Positions 37,519 to 47,046 of a stretch of 64,000 nt of DNA are shown here, in pieces. Position 1 is the first letter of the stretch. Every line of letters begins with the position of its first letter. The position numbers were made by a program, and so were the translations under genes. The notes under the pieces were generated by a model. The model had not been told where the DNA came from. It did no database searches and saw only the letters and a program-made list of their open reading frames with translations. The stretch is from the NCBI GenBank assembly GCA_947253875.1, contig CAMYAM010000007.1, positions 27,298 through 91,297 of the forward strand, read 5' to 3'. Source of the DNA: an uncultured Fastidiosipila sp. (GTDB lineage Bacteria; Bacillota; Clostridia; Saccharofermentanales; Fastidiosipilaceae).

Positions 37519-39273
37519 ATGAAAAGTAATAGAAAAAACAAGAAATTAAATGATAGCTTAAATAATCAAAATGAAGCAGCTAAGGACAAGTATAAATTGC
37601 CCGAAAATGGCTTTGAAATCAAAGTTGAGCCTTTACAAGTGTCTTTTGGATTAGTTGAAAAAACTGAGATAACAGAACAAATTGAAGAAAATGCTAAGGA
37701 TGAAAATTTAGATGCTCAATTAGAAGAAATGAGCACAGAATTAAGTGAATCAATAAATGAAGACTCGGAAGCAGCGGAAGCGATCCTAAATGAAGGTGAA
37801 GAGAGCCTTAATGAGTTTGAGGAAACTACTAATGATTCTGAAGTAGATCCTACTGAGCTTGAAGAAAAGGTACGTAAAATTGTCGATAATATAAATCCAA
37901 GTAGGGTTAATGCTGTTGAAGAAACAGATACAAGTAATATTTTAATTGATGAAGATACTGACGAAGCAGCTGATAAGGAAAAAGATTTTGAACTAGATGC
38001 AGATCTGGAATTGAATGAAGTTGCGGAAGAAACGATAGAAACTACAGAAATAGAAGGTAATAATCAAGATTCTGTTGAAGTTTCTCATGAAAATACACCC
38101 ATTAGATATGAACCAGAATCAGATGCAGAAGTTACATCACAACCTGAACTTTTTTTAGCTGAAGATAGAAAAATTGATATAAAAAAATCAACAAAATCTA
38201 CTTTTGCCAAAGTTAAAGCTGGCAGCAAAAATATAGTTGAAAAACTAAAAACTAATTGGCAAAAAAGAAAGGCAGAAAAGGCTAAATTTGAAGCTGGTCT
38301 GAGTGCAGCTGAAAAAGAAAAAATACAAAAACGTAAAGCGGCTGGGACTTTAATGTTGTTTGCGACAATTATTGCCATTGTAACTAATATTGTTTGGGCA
38401 AAAATCCCGGTAGAGTCCCTAAACTTAAGTAGATACAATCTTAATGGAGTCTTTTTTAAGAGCTTATTGGAATTTTTACTGGCTATGTTGATTCCTAGTG
38501 TTGTAGTATTTAAGCTATTTTCACTTAAGCAAACTGAAGTTCTTGGTAAAACAAAACAGAACTCAACTGCATATATTTTAACAGCTTTGATGGGAATACC
38601 ACTAGCCCTGGTTATTACAGGATTGCACAATGTTACAATCTTTATACTTGATAAGTTAGGCGTTAGTGTAACTTTCAAAAATCATTTTGCAATTAATCAA
38701 TCTCCTTCAATATTAGGATTTATTTTAATGCTATCCGTTTTAGTTTTAATACCGGCTATTGTTGAAGAATTTATGTTCCGTGGAGTATTACAAGCTAGTT
38801 TGAGAAATCCTGAGAGATTGCAGCTGTCATTGTTACTCACTGCAACTGCATCAAGTTTGTTCTTTAAGAATATAATGTTTGTTGTTGTTTATTTAGCAAT
38901 TTCTTTAGTTTTATCTTTAGTGAAAGAAGCTGCAGATAATTTATTAATACCGATTTTGTTGCATATTTCAATTTCAACATCGTTGTTGCTTATGCAGTAT
39001 TTCTTGCCTTTGTACAGTTCAGCCATAGAGTTAAAAAGCATTGATGGGCGAAGTAAGTTCTATACAACTTTGATATTAGCTGTAGTTGCAATAGTATTGT
39101 TGATCCCATTATTCAAGGCGAGCTTCAGCGCTTATGACGATAGTAGAGATGATAAATATGATGAAAAATCTGAGATGGATAATTATATTGAGTTGCAAAA
39201 TGAGATTGCTCCAGTTGATTGGCAGTTCGTCTTAGCAACTTTATTACTTTTGTTGTCATCAGCTATGGTTTAA
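37519..39273 (+). CDS. CPBP-family membrane protein with acidic N-terminal extension; motifs incomplete
   Basis: The 584-residue protein has ~240 residues of acidic, E/D/N-rich low complexity, a Lys-rich stretch, then about eight membrane segments. Motif 1 of CPBP (CAAX-type) proteases is present: VEEFMFRG with E416, E417 and R421. Motif 2 (FxxxH) reads FFKNIM without His, and motif 3 (HxxxN) reads HISIS without Asn. It may be an inactive relative or use other residues; the canonical copy is at 50503. GTG 37516 directly precedes ATG 37519. Possible roles in the family are prenyl-protein processing, bacteriocin immunity or regulated proteolysis. Confidence 0.78.
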   Translation: MKSNRKNKKLNDSLNNQNEAAKDKYKLPENGFEIKVEPLQVSFGLVEKTEITEQIEENAKDENLDAQLEEMSTELSESINEDSEAAEAILNEGEESLNEFEETTNDSEVDPTELEEKVRKIVDNINPSRVNAVEETDTSNILIDEDTDEAADKEKDFELDADLELNEVAEETIETTEIEGNNQDSVEVSHENTPIRYEPESDAEVTSQPELFLAEDRKIDIKKSTKSTFAKVKAGSKNIVEKLKTNWQKRKAEKAKFEAGLSAAEKEKIQKRKAAGTLMLFATIIAIVTNIVWAKIPVESLNLSRYNLNGVFFKSLLEFLLAMLIPSVVVFKLFSLKQTEVLGKTKQNSTAYILTALMGIPLALVITGLHNVTIFILDKLGVSVTFKNHFAINQSPSILGFILMLSVLVLIPAIVEEFMFRGVLQASLRNPERLQLSLLLTATASSLFFKNIMFVVVYLAISLVLSLVKEAADNLLIPILLHISISTSLLLMQYFLPLYSSAIELKSIDGRSKFYTTLILAVVAIVLLIPLFKASFSAYDDSRDDKYDEKSEMDNYIELQNEIAPVDWQFVLATLLLLLSSAMV

Positions 39274-39379
39274 AGTCTAATATAGTTTTAACTAAGTAAT
39301 TTATAGGAATATAAAAGCTTAGTTATTAGAGGTCTGGCTTCTGAAAATCATCAACAATTAGCTATTAAAATTTAGACAT

Positions 39380-39421
39380 AAAAAAGCACTGTCCATAGAT
39401 AGTAGCTATCAGGAAAGTGCT
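39380..39421 (-). terminator. Terminator of the tRNA-Leu transcript
   Basis: agcactgtcc (39385-39394, plus strand) pairs with ggaaagtgct (39412-39421) with one small internal mismatch. On the minus strand the hairpin is followed by TTTTTT. Confidence 0.7.
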
Positions 39422-39426
39422 AAATC

Positions 39427-39513
39427 TGGTGCGACCAACAGGACTTGAACCTGCACGAATATTACTTCATAACGACCTCAACGTTACGCGTCTGCCAATT
39501 CCGCCATGGTCGC
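39427..39513 (-). tRNA. tRNA-Leu (anticodon GAG)
   Basis: On the minus strand an 87-nt cloverleaf folds: 7-bp acceptor GCGACCA/TGGTCGC, D-arm starting GGCG, anticodon stem TAACG/CGTTA with loop TTGAGGT (anticodon GAG, reads CUY), a long variable arm with GAA/TTC pairing as in class II tRNAs, T-arm CAGG-TTCAAGT-CCTG, A73 and encoded CCA. Confidence 0.95.
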
Positions 39514-39536
39514 GAATTGCTTGCGTAGTGAATAAG

Positions 39537-39565
39537 ATTATATACGTTAAAATAAGATAAAGCAA
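39537..39565 (-). promoter_or_regulatory. Promoter of tRNA-Leu
   Basis: On the minus strand, TTGCTT (39560-39565) and TATAAT (39537-39542) are separated by exactly 17 bases and lie 24 bases before the mature tRNA. Confidence 0.7.
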
Positions 39566-39638
39566 GAGGATTAGTCCGTAGAAAGTAAGGATTTTATTTG
39601 AAAAATACATAGAAAAATTCCGAATAAAATCCTTTTAA

Positions 39639-39647
39639 TGCTATAAT
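39639..39647 (+). promoter_or_regulatory. Extended -10 promoter element before proS
   Basis: TGCTATAAT lies about 30 bases before the proS start. No clear -35 or T-box leader is present. Confidence 0.55.
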
Positions 39648-39676
39648 ATAGCTCAGTAATTATATAGGAGAAGAAT

Positions 39677-41119
39677 ATGTCAAAAGATAAGAAATTTGTA
39701 GAAAGCATAACATCAAGAGATGTTGATTTTCCTCAATGGTATACAGACATTTGTCTACGCGCAGAACTAACTGATTATTCAAGTGTAAAAGGTTGTATGA
39801 TCTTATTACCAGGCGGTTTTGCTATATGGGAAAATATTCAAAAAGGTTTAGATAAAGCATTTAAAGAAACTGGTCACCAAAATGTGGCAATGCCGATGTT
39901 TATTCCCGAGTCTTTGCTACAAAAGGAGAAAGATCACGTAGAAGGTTTTGCCCCTGAAGTAGCGTGGGTTACCCATGGTGGTGATAATGAACTTGAGGAA
40001 AAAATGGCAGTTCGTCCAACTTCAGAAGTTCTATTTTGTGAGCTTTATTCTAAGATAGTTCGCTCTTATAGAGATTTACCTAAGAAGTTTAACCAGTGGG
40101 TTTCTGTAGTTCGTTGGGAAAAAACGACTAGACCATTTTTGAGGACTAGAGAATTTTATTGGCAAGAAGGGCACACAGTTCACGAGACTGAAGCTGATGC
40201 CATGGAAGAAACGTTACTAATGTTGGATGTCTATACCAAATTCCTGGAAGAATATTTAGCAATTCCTGTAATTAGAGGTGAGAAAACTGCCAAAGAAAAA
40301 TTTGCAGGAGCAGAAAAAACTTACACAATGGAAGCTCAAATGTATGATGGTAAAGCTCTACAAGCTGGTACAAGTCATTACTTTGGTACGGGTTTTGCTA
40401 AAGCATTTAATATTCAATATAGTGATAGAAATAATGAGTTGCAATACGCTCATCAAACTTCTTGGGGTGTAAGTACAAGGTTAATTGGTGGTCTGATTAT
40501 GGTCCATAGTGATGACTCAGGACTTGTTTTACCACCTAAAATTGCGCCTAATCAATTAGTAGTTATTCCAATTGCACAACATAAAGAAGGTGTATTAGAT
40601 AAGGCATACGAAATTAAAGATCAATTGGCAAAAGAATTTAGCGTAATTATTGACGACACAGATAAATCTCCAGGCTGGAAGTTCAGTGAATATGAGATGA
40701 AGGGTATTCCACTAAGAATTGAAATTGGTCCAAGAGATATCGAGAATAATGTTTGCGTTGTTGTTCGTAGGGATACCCATGAGAAAATTACTGTTGGTTT
40801 AGATAAATTAAACAGTGAAGTAGCACGTTTATTAGATGAGATTCAAGAGAATCTTTATAATACTGCTAAAGAACGTCTAGATTCAAGAATATATGATGTC
40901 ACAAACTATGATGAATTCAAAGATGTAGCCGACAATAAACCTGGTTTTATGCGAGCAATGTGGTGTGGTAAAACCGAATGTGAAGAGGCAATTAAGGCAG
41001 AAACTACTGTAACTAGTCGTTGTATTCCATTTGAGGATGAACAAGCTAAACTTTCAGATAAATGTATTTACTGTGGTGAAGCTGCAGAAACAATGTTGAT
41101 TTGGGGTAAAGCTTATTAA
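39677..41119 (+). CDS. proS: Prolyl-tRNA synthetase (type 3, archaeal/eukaryotic-like)
   Basis: The 480-residue class II synthetase lacks the large editing insertion of E. coli-type ProRS. Motif 2 is visible at [22 protein letters not shown], and proline/ATP site residues at [14 protein letters not shown]. The C-terminal zinc-binding domain has Cys in WCGKTECE and CIYCGEAAE and ends GKAY, as usual for this type. It charges tRNA-Pro. Binding site: taggaga. Terminator at 41175. Confidence 0.96.
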   Translation: MSKDKKFVESITSRDVDFPQWYTDICLRAELTDYSSVKGCMILLPGGFAIWENIQKGLDKAFKETGHQNVAMPMFIPESLLQKEKDHVEGFAPEVAWVTHGGDNELEEKMAVRPTSEVLFCELYSKIVRSYRDLPKKFNQWVSVVRWEKTTRPFLRTREFYWQEGHTVHETEADAMEETLLMLDVYTKFLEEYLAIPVIRGEKTAKEKFAGAEKTYTMEAQMYDGKALQAGTSHYFGTGFAKAFNIQYSDRNNELQYAHQTSWGVSTRLIGGLIMVHSDDSGLVLPPKIAPNQLVVIPIAQHKEGVLDKAYEIKDQLAKEFSVIIDDTDKSPGWKFSEYEMKGIPLRIEIGPRDIENNVCVVVRRDTHEKITVGLDKLNSEVARLLDEIQENLYNTAKERLDSRIYDVTNYDEFKDVADNKPGFMRAMWCGKTECEEAIKAETTVTSRCIPFEDEQAKLSDKCIYCGEAAETMLIWGKAY

Positions 41120-41174
41120 GCTTGAATAGGCAGTTACATTAGTTCAAATGTATATTTTATGAATTTATAATAAT

Positions 41175-41218
41175 AAAGGCTTTGATTAGCAATAAACTAG
41201 TCAAAGCCTTTTCTATAA
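41175..41218. terminator. Bidirectional terminator after proS
   Basis: A 15-bp stem (41175-41189 with 41197-41211, one G-T wobble) contains aaaggctttga and is followed by T-rich sequence. It lies between convergent proS and the lipoprotein gene. Confidence 0.85.
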
Positions 41219-41238
41219 CTAAAGAATAATTAATTTAA

Positions 41239-42216
41239 TTACTTCCCTGGAAATGCATTAGTGTTTTCTGTGCCTATTGTAGTTTTGGTGTCTTCTGTAG
41301 TTTGGAACCAAATACCACCATTAGCTCTAGATAGGAAAACTATGTAAGGACTTTGGTCTTCCTTATCCACTGAGAAGCAAATATAGCCAATTGAAGTTTC
41401 GCCTTCTTCAATTGGAGATAGGACAGGAGTGATATTCCGAATTAAAGTTACATCACCATACATTCTGCCATCTTTGCCGTTAGCTAGAGAGAAATAATAA
41501 GGACTCAGACCAACTACTTCTTGATTTCTAGATGAGGTTATTTTTACTAAGACTTGTGCGACTAAATATTCTTTACCGTCTTCTGGTTCAGGATTAAAAA
41601 TACTAGCATCTTTAATCATTTTAAAAGCAGACTCGCCTCTATATATTTCTTGAATCTTTACTTCAGATTTAAATGGATCAAATAATGTTTCGGTTCCATC
41701 AAAGTAGGCAGTTTCACCAATTTTGTGAGGTTTATGCATACTACCATTTTTATCTTTGTTTTTATCTTTATCTAAGCCCAGTATTGAGTTGAGTAAGCGT
41801 TCGCCATACGAATCATTTTCTAAATTTTTGTGTTTTTTTATTTCAGAAGGAGTGAGTTTTTTGGTACTCAAAGTTTTCTCTGGATTTGCATCTGATCTTG
41901 TTGTTTCTTGGCTTCCTTGTTCTTGTGTATTTTCTGATTCTAATGTTGTATTAGAGGTATCAGTTTCTTCAGCTTTAGAGTTGCTGCTATTACTATCGTT
42001 TTGATTTGAAAGGCTGCTGCTTGGATCAGAGTCCTCATTATTAATTGATATGTTAGGTGCATTCTCTGATGAAGATTGCCTAGCGTTAGAGTTTTCAGCT
42101 GAAGCTGTTGTCTTAGTCTCTTGAACGTTTGGTGGGAGAACACGTTGGCATGAACTGCTTACGCATACTAACGCAAGTAGAGTCGTAGCTAGATTGAATA
42201 ATTTTGATTTACGCAT
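41239..42216 (-). CDS. Lipoprotein with Ser/Asn-rich linker and a DUF4352-like C-terminal domain
   Basis: The 325-residue precursor has a signal peptide and lipobox ending at Cys23 (VSSSC). About 100 residues rich in S, N, E and T follow as a surface spacer, then a Lys-rich segment. The folded domain (about 165-310) has the beta-sandwich look of DUF4352-type extracellular domains (GKEYLVAQVLVKITS is the clearest strand block). The start follows AGGGGAAAC. Function unknown; it stands alone and is divergent from the next gene. Confidence 0.75.
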   Translation of the reverse strand: MRKSKLFNLATTLLALVCVSSSCQRVLPPNVQETKTTASAENSNARQSSSENAPNISINNEDSDPSSSLSNQNDSNSSNSKAEETDTSNTTLESENTQEQGSQETTRSDANPEKTLSTKKLTPSEIKKHKNLENDSYGERLLNSILGLDKDKNKDKNGSMHKPHKIGETAYFDGTETLFDPFKSEVKIQEIYRGESAFKMIKDASIFNPEPEDGKEYLVAQVLVKITSSRNQEVVGLSPYYFSLANGKDGRMYGDVTLIRNITPVLSPIEEGETSIGYICFSVDKEDQSPYIVFLSRANGGIWFQTTEDTKTTIGTENTNAFPGK

Positions 42217-42363
42217 ATGTTTCCCCTAATTAATCTATATTTAAGCCTAACCATTTTATAATATTATTACTAGTTTTGCCAATATATAAAGCTGTTTGAG
42301 TTTTTATAAAGAACTGCTTATTACTTTACAGTTCATTATTTGCTAGTAATAATACATGAATTT

Positions 42364-42371
42364 GATATAAT
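42364..42371 (+). promoter_or_regulatory. -10 promoter element (TGATATAAT) before the N/Q-rich membrane protein
   Basis: TATAAT at 42366-42371 is preceded by TGA, giving an extended -10. It lies about 48 bases before the start codon at 42419. Confidence 0.45.
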
Positions 42372-42418
42372 GTAAAAAACTATTAATGTTTTTAATATTG
42401 AATCGGAGGGAGTTAACA

Positions 42419-43402
42419 ATGTTAAATCACGAATCTTATGATTTTAATCCTGATTATAGAGGTTTAGACAGGAACGATAATCAGAATAATTATCAAAATA
42501 ACAATTATAACAACAAAAATTCTCATGGTAATGAACAAGATTATCAGAGAAATTATCAGTCTGAAGCGTATCAAAGAGAACCTTACGAAGCTACTGCAAC
42601 AGAGGCAGAGAGAGTTCAAAAAGAGCAAAATCCTAGTTATTTAAATCCTGAAAGCTTTGATCAAGAAGAATATAATCAAGAAGGTTATTACGGACAAACT
42701 CAACCAGAAGCTGAAAATGTACAAGGGAAAGTACCTTATACATATGCAGCTTACGAAGGTCAACAACATGTTTCTGAAGCAAAAGATAGTAAGTTCAAAG
42801 CTTTAACTGAAGAAGTTTTAGCTTGGTTTAAGAGCTTTATTTCTGATAAACCAAGTTCTGCAGCAGAAGTTGCAAAACAATCTAGAGAACCATTGGCCTG
42901 GACTATATTTTTAGGTATCTTGGCATTAGTAGGTGCTTTAAAAGGATTATTTAATTCAATTGGTGCTGGTAGAAATTCAGGTTACGTAATAGGTAGATTT
43001 TTTGGTGTAATGCTAATTTCAGCATTAATTTACTTTGTAAATGTTTTAGTTATTTACATTGCCCAAAGCTCTAATAAAACACTTAAATCTTGGTATCAAG
43101 CTTTTAATACAGCAGTTATACCTACATTACCAATATTGTGTGCATATACATTGAATATAATTTTTGGAAGTTTCTTTAATGTCACAATGATGACAATTTC
43201 AGGAGCTATAACATCCATAGCAGTTATATTTAATATAGTACTTCTAAATAATGTTCTGAATAGAGAATTTGAAGGTAAAAAAGCTCGTGAATGGAAAGTC
43301 TTAGGATTAATAGTTCTAGTTGTTTTCCTATGCGTTATCTTGGCTGGTTTAGTTGAAGTTAAGCCTGCAGGGATTGCCGATTATTTAAACTCACTATTCT
43401 AA
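42419..43402 (+). CDS. Polytopic membrane protein with Asn/Gln/Tyr-rich N-terminus (Yip1-like topology)
   Basis: This 327-residue protein has about 120 residues rich in N, Q, Y and E (YQNNNYNNKNSHGNEQDYQ) and then an amphipathic stretch. Five membrane segments follow from about residue 160 (WTIFLGILALVGALKG through GLIVLVVFLCVILAGL). The topology resembles Yip1/DUF-type bacterial membrane proteins, but I see no decisive motif. An in-frame ATG at 42386 precedes the ribosome site; cggagggag points to 42419. Function unknown. Confidence 0.7.
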   Translation: MLNHESYDFNPDYRGLDRNDNQNNYQNNNYNNKNSHGNEQDYQRNYQSEAYQREPYEATATEAERVQKEQNPSYLNPESFDQEEYNQEGYYGQTQPEAENVQGKVPYTYAAYEGQQHVSEAKDSKFKALTEEVLAWFKSFISDKPSSAAEVAKQSREPLAWTIFLGILALVGALKGLFNSIGAGRNSGYVIGRFFGVMLISALIYFVNVLVIYIAQSSNKTLKSWYQAFNTAVIPTLPILCAYTLNIIFGSFFNVTMMTISGAITSIAVIFNIVLLNNVLNREFEGKKAREWKVLGLIVLVVFLCVILAGLVEVKPAGIADYLNSLF

Positions 43403-43463
43403 AATTAATTTCATTAGTAATAATATAAGACCAGAATAGTACTAAAGTAATGAAATTAAAGCT

Positions 43464-43514
43464 AACCTCTTACCTGATGCTGGAAAATATCAGCTAAGGT
43501 AAGAGGTTTTTGTT
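43464..43514 (+). terminator. Terminator after the N/Q-rich membrane protein
   Basis: A perfect 12-bp stem (aacctcttacct, 43464-43475, with aggtaagaggtt, 43497-43508) is followed by TTTTTG. Confidence 0.85.
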
Positions 43515-43855
43515 TGGAAATTAGAACAGAAATAAACTAATTAATCAAACATAAGCATAGCGATAGCAGGAATATTAATAGTCAATCGCAAGAGAGACGA
43601 AGAATAATTCTAGAGAATGTTGTTAGAGTTAAAGTAAAAATCACTAATAATTCAAAAATTTAACAGAAATGATAATACCCTTCTTACTGGATATGTTAGT
43701 AAGAAGGGTATTAATTATTGTATTGAAATGAAATCTATTAAAAGACTAAATCCAAAGAATTGAGTTTGAGTCAATAATATGTATAGTTAAGAATATTGAA
43801 ATTTTTTCAAAGAAATTCAAAATTAGTTTTTGGTGTTTAAAATATAATTTTAACT
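43515..43855. other. Gene-free stretch with one long orphan hairpin
   Basis: No credible gene is seen. The only clear structure is a perfect 16-bp inverted repeat (taatacccttcttact, 43673-43688, with 43698-43713, 9-nt loop). It has no T-tract on the plus strand. It may end the minus-strand deaminase transcript about 140 bases past its stop. Confidence 0.5.
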
Positions 43856-44353
43856 TTAAATATTTTCAACAGAATAGTCTATTTTAATTTCTCTATTACC
43901 ACTTATAAATTGTCTATATTTAATTCCAGCAGCCTCAAACATTAATTTGGAAGCTCTAGTACCTTCAGTATTAGCATATTTATCTGAGATATAAATTACT
44001 TCTTTTATTCCTGCTTGAATAATAGCTTTTGTACACTCGTTGCAAGGGAAAAGAGCTACATATATTCTACAATTTTTAAGAGATGTTACGGGGTTATTTA
44101 GAATTGCGTTGAGTTCAGCATGGCAAACAAAAGCATATTTTGTCTCTAAAAAACCACCTTCTCGTTCCCAAGGAAAGTCATCATCGTCTATGCCAATAGG
44201 GAACCCATTATATCCTGTAGAGATTATCTTATTATCTGGGTTTACTATACATGCTCCTACTTGAGTATTTGGATCCTTAGAACGTTTTGCGGCTAATAGA
44301 GATACTCCCATGAAGTATTCATCCCAATCTATATAATTTTCTCTTTTGCTCAT
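43856..44353 (-). CDS. dCMP deaminase family protein (ComEB-like)
   Basis: This 165-residue zinc enzyme converts dCMP to dUMP for thymidylate synthesis. The motifs CHAELNAI (His and catalytic Glu) and PCNEC (two zinc Cys) are present, with the family start DWDEYFMGVSLLAAKRSKDPNTQVGA. A short insert (DDDDFPWEREGGFLETKYA) precedes HAE, as in dCMP rather than plain cytidine deaminases. The start follows AAGGAGGC on the minus strand. It is probably cotranscribed with the penicillin-binding protein gene upstream, 59 bases away. Confidence 0.92.
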   Translation of the reverse strand: MSKRENYIDWDEYFMGVSLLAAKRSKDPNTQVGACIVNPDNKIISTGYNGFPIGIDDDDFPWEREGGFLETKYAFVCHAELNAILNNPVTSLKNCRIYVALFPCNECTKAIIQAGIKEVIYISDKYANTEGTRASKLMFEAAGIKYRQFISGNREIKIDYSVENI

Positions 44354-44412
44354 AATAAGCCTCCTTACAATGAATATATAATGTATAATTTATTATTTGT
44401 TATTAATTTTTA

Positions 44413-46764
44413 TTATTTATAACCGTTACTCTTGGCATAGTTTTCGTAATATCCAGGAATTTGATCAGTGCTTAGGAAATTAATATTTCCATTTGCGGGT
44501 CTATTAGGGGTAATAGGACTTCCTGCTTTGAAATACTCTAAGAATGAGTTTCCATAGTTTCCAGAAGCTTGGTATCCTGTAGAGCTGCTAACATAAAACT
44601 CAACGATTCCTGCTGGTTTATCCCATTCAGCCGCTTCTTTATCCTTATGTATGTAATCGAATAATTCTTTTGTGGCGTAATGCTGGTTCTTATAATCTAA
44701 TTGTGGCAAATAGGAACGTTTCAATTTGTTATCAAAACCAAACCAGTTTGAAACTGTATAGTATGGAGTCATCATAGTAATCCATTCGTCCTGGAACGCG
44801 TCGGTAGTACCAGTTTTGGCAGAAGTTCTAATTATCTGACCATTGGAGTTTCTGATCTGATTAAAGTCCCATAATGTACCATAATATGGGGAACTTCCTG
44901 TTGGACCTTCCAAAACATCTTCTAGCATTTTCAACATCATATAAGATGTTTCAGCAGAGAATACTTGTTCAAAATCAGGAGAAAATTCCAATATAACAAC
45001 ACCATTACTATCTAAGACTTGTGTATATCCTTTGCTTTCTGTATAAAGTCCACCATTTGCTAAAGTTTGGAAACCGTTTGCCATTTGCAATGGTGAGACA
45101 CCATAACTTAGAGAACCTGTAGCTAAACTTAAATCCACTGGGTCATTTCTTAAATCGATACCCATCTGAGCGAGGTAGCTTTTTGCAGTATCAACTCCAA
45201 CCTCATTAAGAATTTTAACCGCAGGGACGTTATTGGAAATTTTAAGGTTTGTACGTACTGGTAAACTGCCTAAGTATGAATCGTAAGCGTTTGTTGGCCA
45301 TTCTGTATTAGGGTTATGAACATCCATATGTACAGGTTCATCTTTAACGATGGTAGCACCAGTAATTAAGTCCATTTCGACTGCAGGAGCATAAACAGCT
45401 AAAGGTTTAATAACGGAACCTGGTTGACGACGAATATCAGTAGCTCGATTCAGAACTTTGTTAGCTTTTTTCTCTCCGGCACCACCTTGCATTGCAACAA
45501 TATTATTTGTTTTACTATCGATTACAACTGTACCTGCATCAGGTTTTTCAGGGGAGTTAGCATAGATACTTGGATCTCTTTGGAAGTTGCTTTGTCGCAT
45601 GAACAATTCATCTAATTTATCTTGAACCATTGGATCAAGAGAAGTATGAATATGTAAACCGCCATTTTGAACCAAATTATATGCTTCTGCAGCGGTATAT
45701 TTACCACTAGCAGCTAAATCCTTGGTAACTTGTTCGATGACGAATTCTTCAAAGTATGAATTGATCTCATTTCCAGTGAAACTTATATCCTCATTAGAAT
45801 AGACTATTTCATAGTTGATAGCTTCTTCGTATTGATCACTAGTAATGAATCCAACATCTAGCATTGATTGTAGAACTATTCTCTGACGCCTTTGAATGTT
45901 TTTACGACCTAATTCAGTTCTTGGATTATATGATGCGGGACTCTTAGGAATACCTGCAAGTAAAGCACATTCAGCAAGGTTTAAATCTTTTGCCTCTTTG
46001 CCAAAGTATGCTTTGGCAGCAGACCCTACTCCGACATAGTTGTTCCCCATTGGTACTAAGTCTAAATATAAATTCATAATTTTATTCTTAGGTAATTGTT
46101 CTGTAAGACGAACAGCTCTGTACCATTCTTGAACTTTTCTTTGGTATGAAACTTCATTGTCACCAGTCAGCATCTTAACTGTCTGCTGTGTAATAGTAGA
46201 ACCACCATGAGCTGAGTCACCACGATTGACTAGGGTGCTTATCGCAGCACCAGCGATACGCCTAGGATCAATACCAATATTGGTATTGAAAGTTCTATCT
46301 TCAATTGCTATGAAAGCTTCATCAATATATGTCTTTGATACCTGGCTATAATCTATTAACTCACGGTTGATGTTGCTGTCACCGGTAAGTGCAGCAATTT
46401 GTTCACCATTCTTGTCATATAGGTATGAGGTTTGTTGAGTTATAGTGAAAAGTGAGCTAGGAACTTCTTTAGCAGTAGCAATATATCCAACTAGGATACC
46501 TATCAATGTAGAGCCTATTAAAGCCATTATTATTAAAATAATCACTATAACTATTAATACCGACTTACCTACAAATTTACCTAAAAGTCCAGCTGTTGTT
46601 AAATCATTATTAGCAATTTTGGGACGACCTGACATATCTCGACGAATTGAATTTTTAAGGTATGTCATCTCCTTGTTTTGCAGTTTTTCTTCCTGCTCCT
46701 TTTGGTATAATTTACGCTTTTCGCTTAAGCTTAGATTATTTTTTTTATCTTTATCTTTATCCAT
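44413..46764 (-). CDS. Class A penicillin-binding protein (PBP1A-type)
   Basis: This 783-residue bifunctional peptidoglycan synthase has a basic cytoplasmic tail and one membrane segment (about 62-90). The GT51 glycosyltransferase domain has EDRTF, GGSTITQQTVK and NLYLDLVPMGNNYVGVGSAAKAYFGK. The transpeptidase domain has the SxxK motif (SVIK in RQPGSVIKPLAVYAP), SNN (ISNNVPAVK) and KTGT. The GT51 motif usually written EDxxFxxHxG reads EDRTFNTNIG here, so the His position is Asn. ATG 46776 has no ribosome site; GAGG at six bases before ATG 46764 supports this start. Confidence 0.93.
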   Translation of the reverse strand: MDKDKDKKNNLSLSEKRKLYQKEQEEKLQNKEMTYLKNSIRRDMSGRPKIANNDLTTAGLLGKFVGKSVLIVIVIILIIMALIGSTLIGILVGYIATAKEVPSSLFTITQQTSYLYDKNGEQIAALTGDSNINRELIDYSQVSKTYIDEAFIAIEDRTFNTNIGIDPRRIAGAAISTLVNRGDSAHGGSTITQQTVKMLTGDNEVSYQRKVQEWYRAVRLTEQLPKNKIMNLYLDLVPMGNNYVGVGSAAKAYFGKEAKDLNLAECALLAGIPKSPASYNPRTELGRKNIQRRQRIVLQSMLDVGFITSDQYEEAINYEIVYSNEDISFTGNEINSYFEEFVIEQVTKDLAASGKYTAAEAYNLVQNGGLHIHTSLDPMVQDKLDELFMRQSNFQRDPSIYANSPEKPDAGTVVIDSKTNNIVAMQGGAGEKKANKVLNRATDIRRQPGSVIKPLAVYAPAVEMDLITGATIVKDEPVHMDVHNPNTEWPTNAYDSYLGSLPVRTNLKISNNVPAVKILNEVGVDTAKSYLAQMGIDLRNDPVDLSLATGSLSYGVSPLQMANGFQTLANGGLYTESKGYTQVLDSNGVVILEFSPDFEQVFSAETSYMMLKMLEDVLEGPTGSSPYYGTLWDFNQIRNSNGQIIRTSAKTGTTDAFQDEWITMMTPYYTVSNWFGFDNKLKRSYLPQLDYKNQHYATKELFDYIHKDKEAAEWDKPAGIVEFYVSSSTGYQASGNYGNSFLEYFKAGSPITPNRPANGNINFLSTDQIPGYYENYAKSNGYK

Positions 46765-46776
46765 ATTTTTCCTCAT

Positions 46777-47046
46777 TAAAGAATTTAAACTAATTTCCTG
46801 AGTTACTTATATATTAACGTTATAGTAATTATAATTTATTGTTAGCAAAAAGACTAATAATACTTTATTTATTAAGAAACTAAGAACTATTCTAAGAATG
46901 TATATATACGGTTCTAAGATGGCAAAGAATTGTTATAATATAATATGTATAACAATACAAAGAAATTTGTAAGCTTGATTTTAATAGTGACTTATGAAAA
47001 AAGATATAAGAGAAGTTAAAAGATACTAACTGTATTGGAGGGTTTA
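46777..47046. promoter_or_regulatory. Divergent region between PBP and rnr
   Basis: TATAAT at 46934-46939 is preceded by TGT, forming an extended -10 facing rnr. Two direct repeats (TTCTAAGA at 46890 and 46912, 22 bases apart) lie just upstream, the second over the -35 position. Confidence 0.4.
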
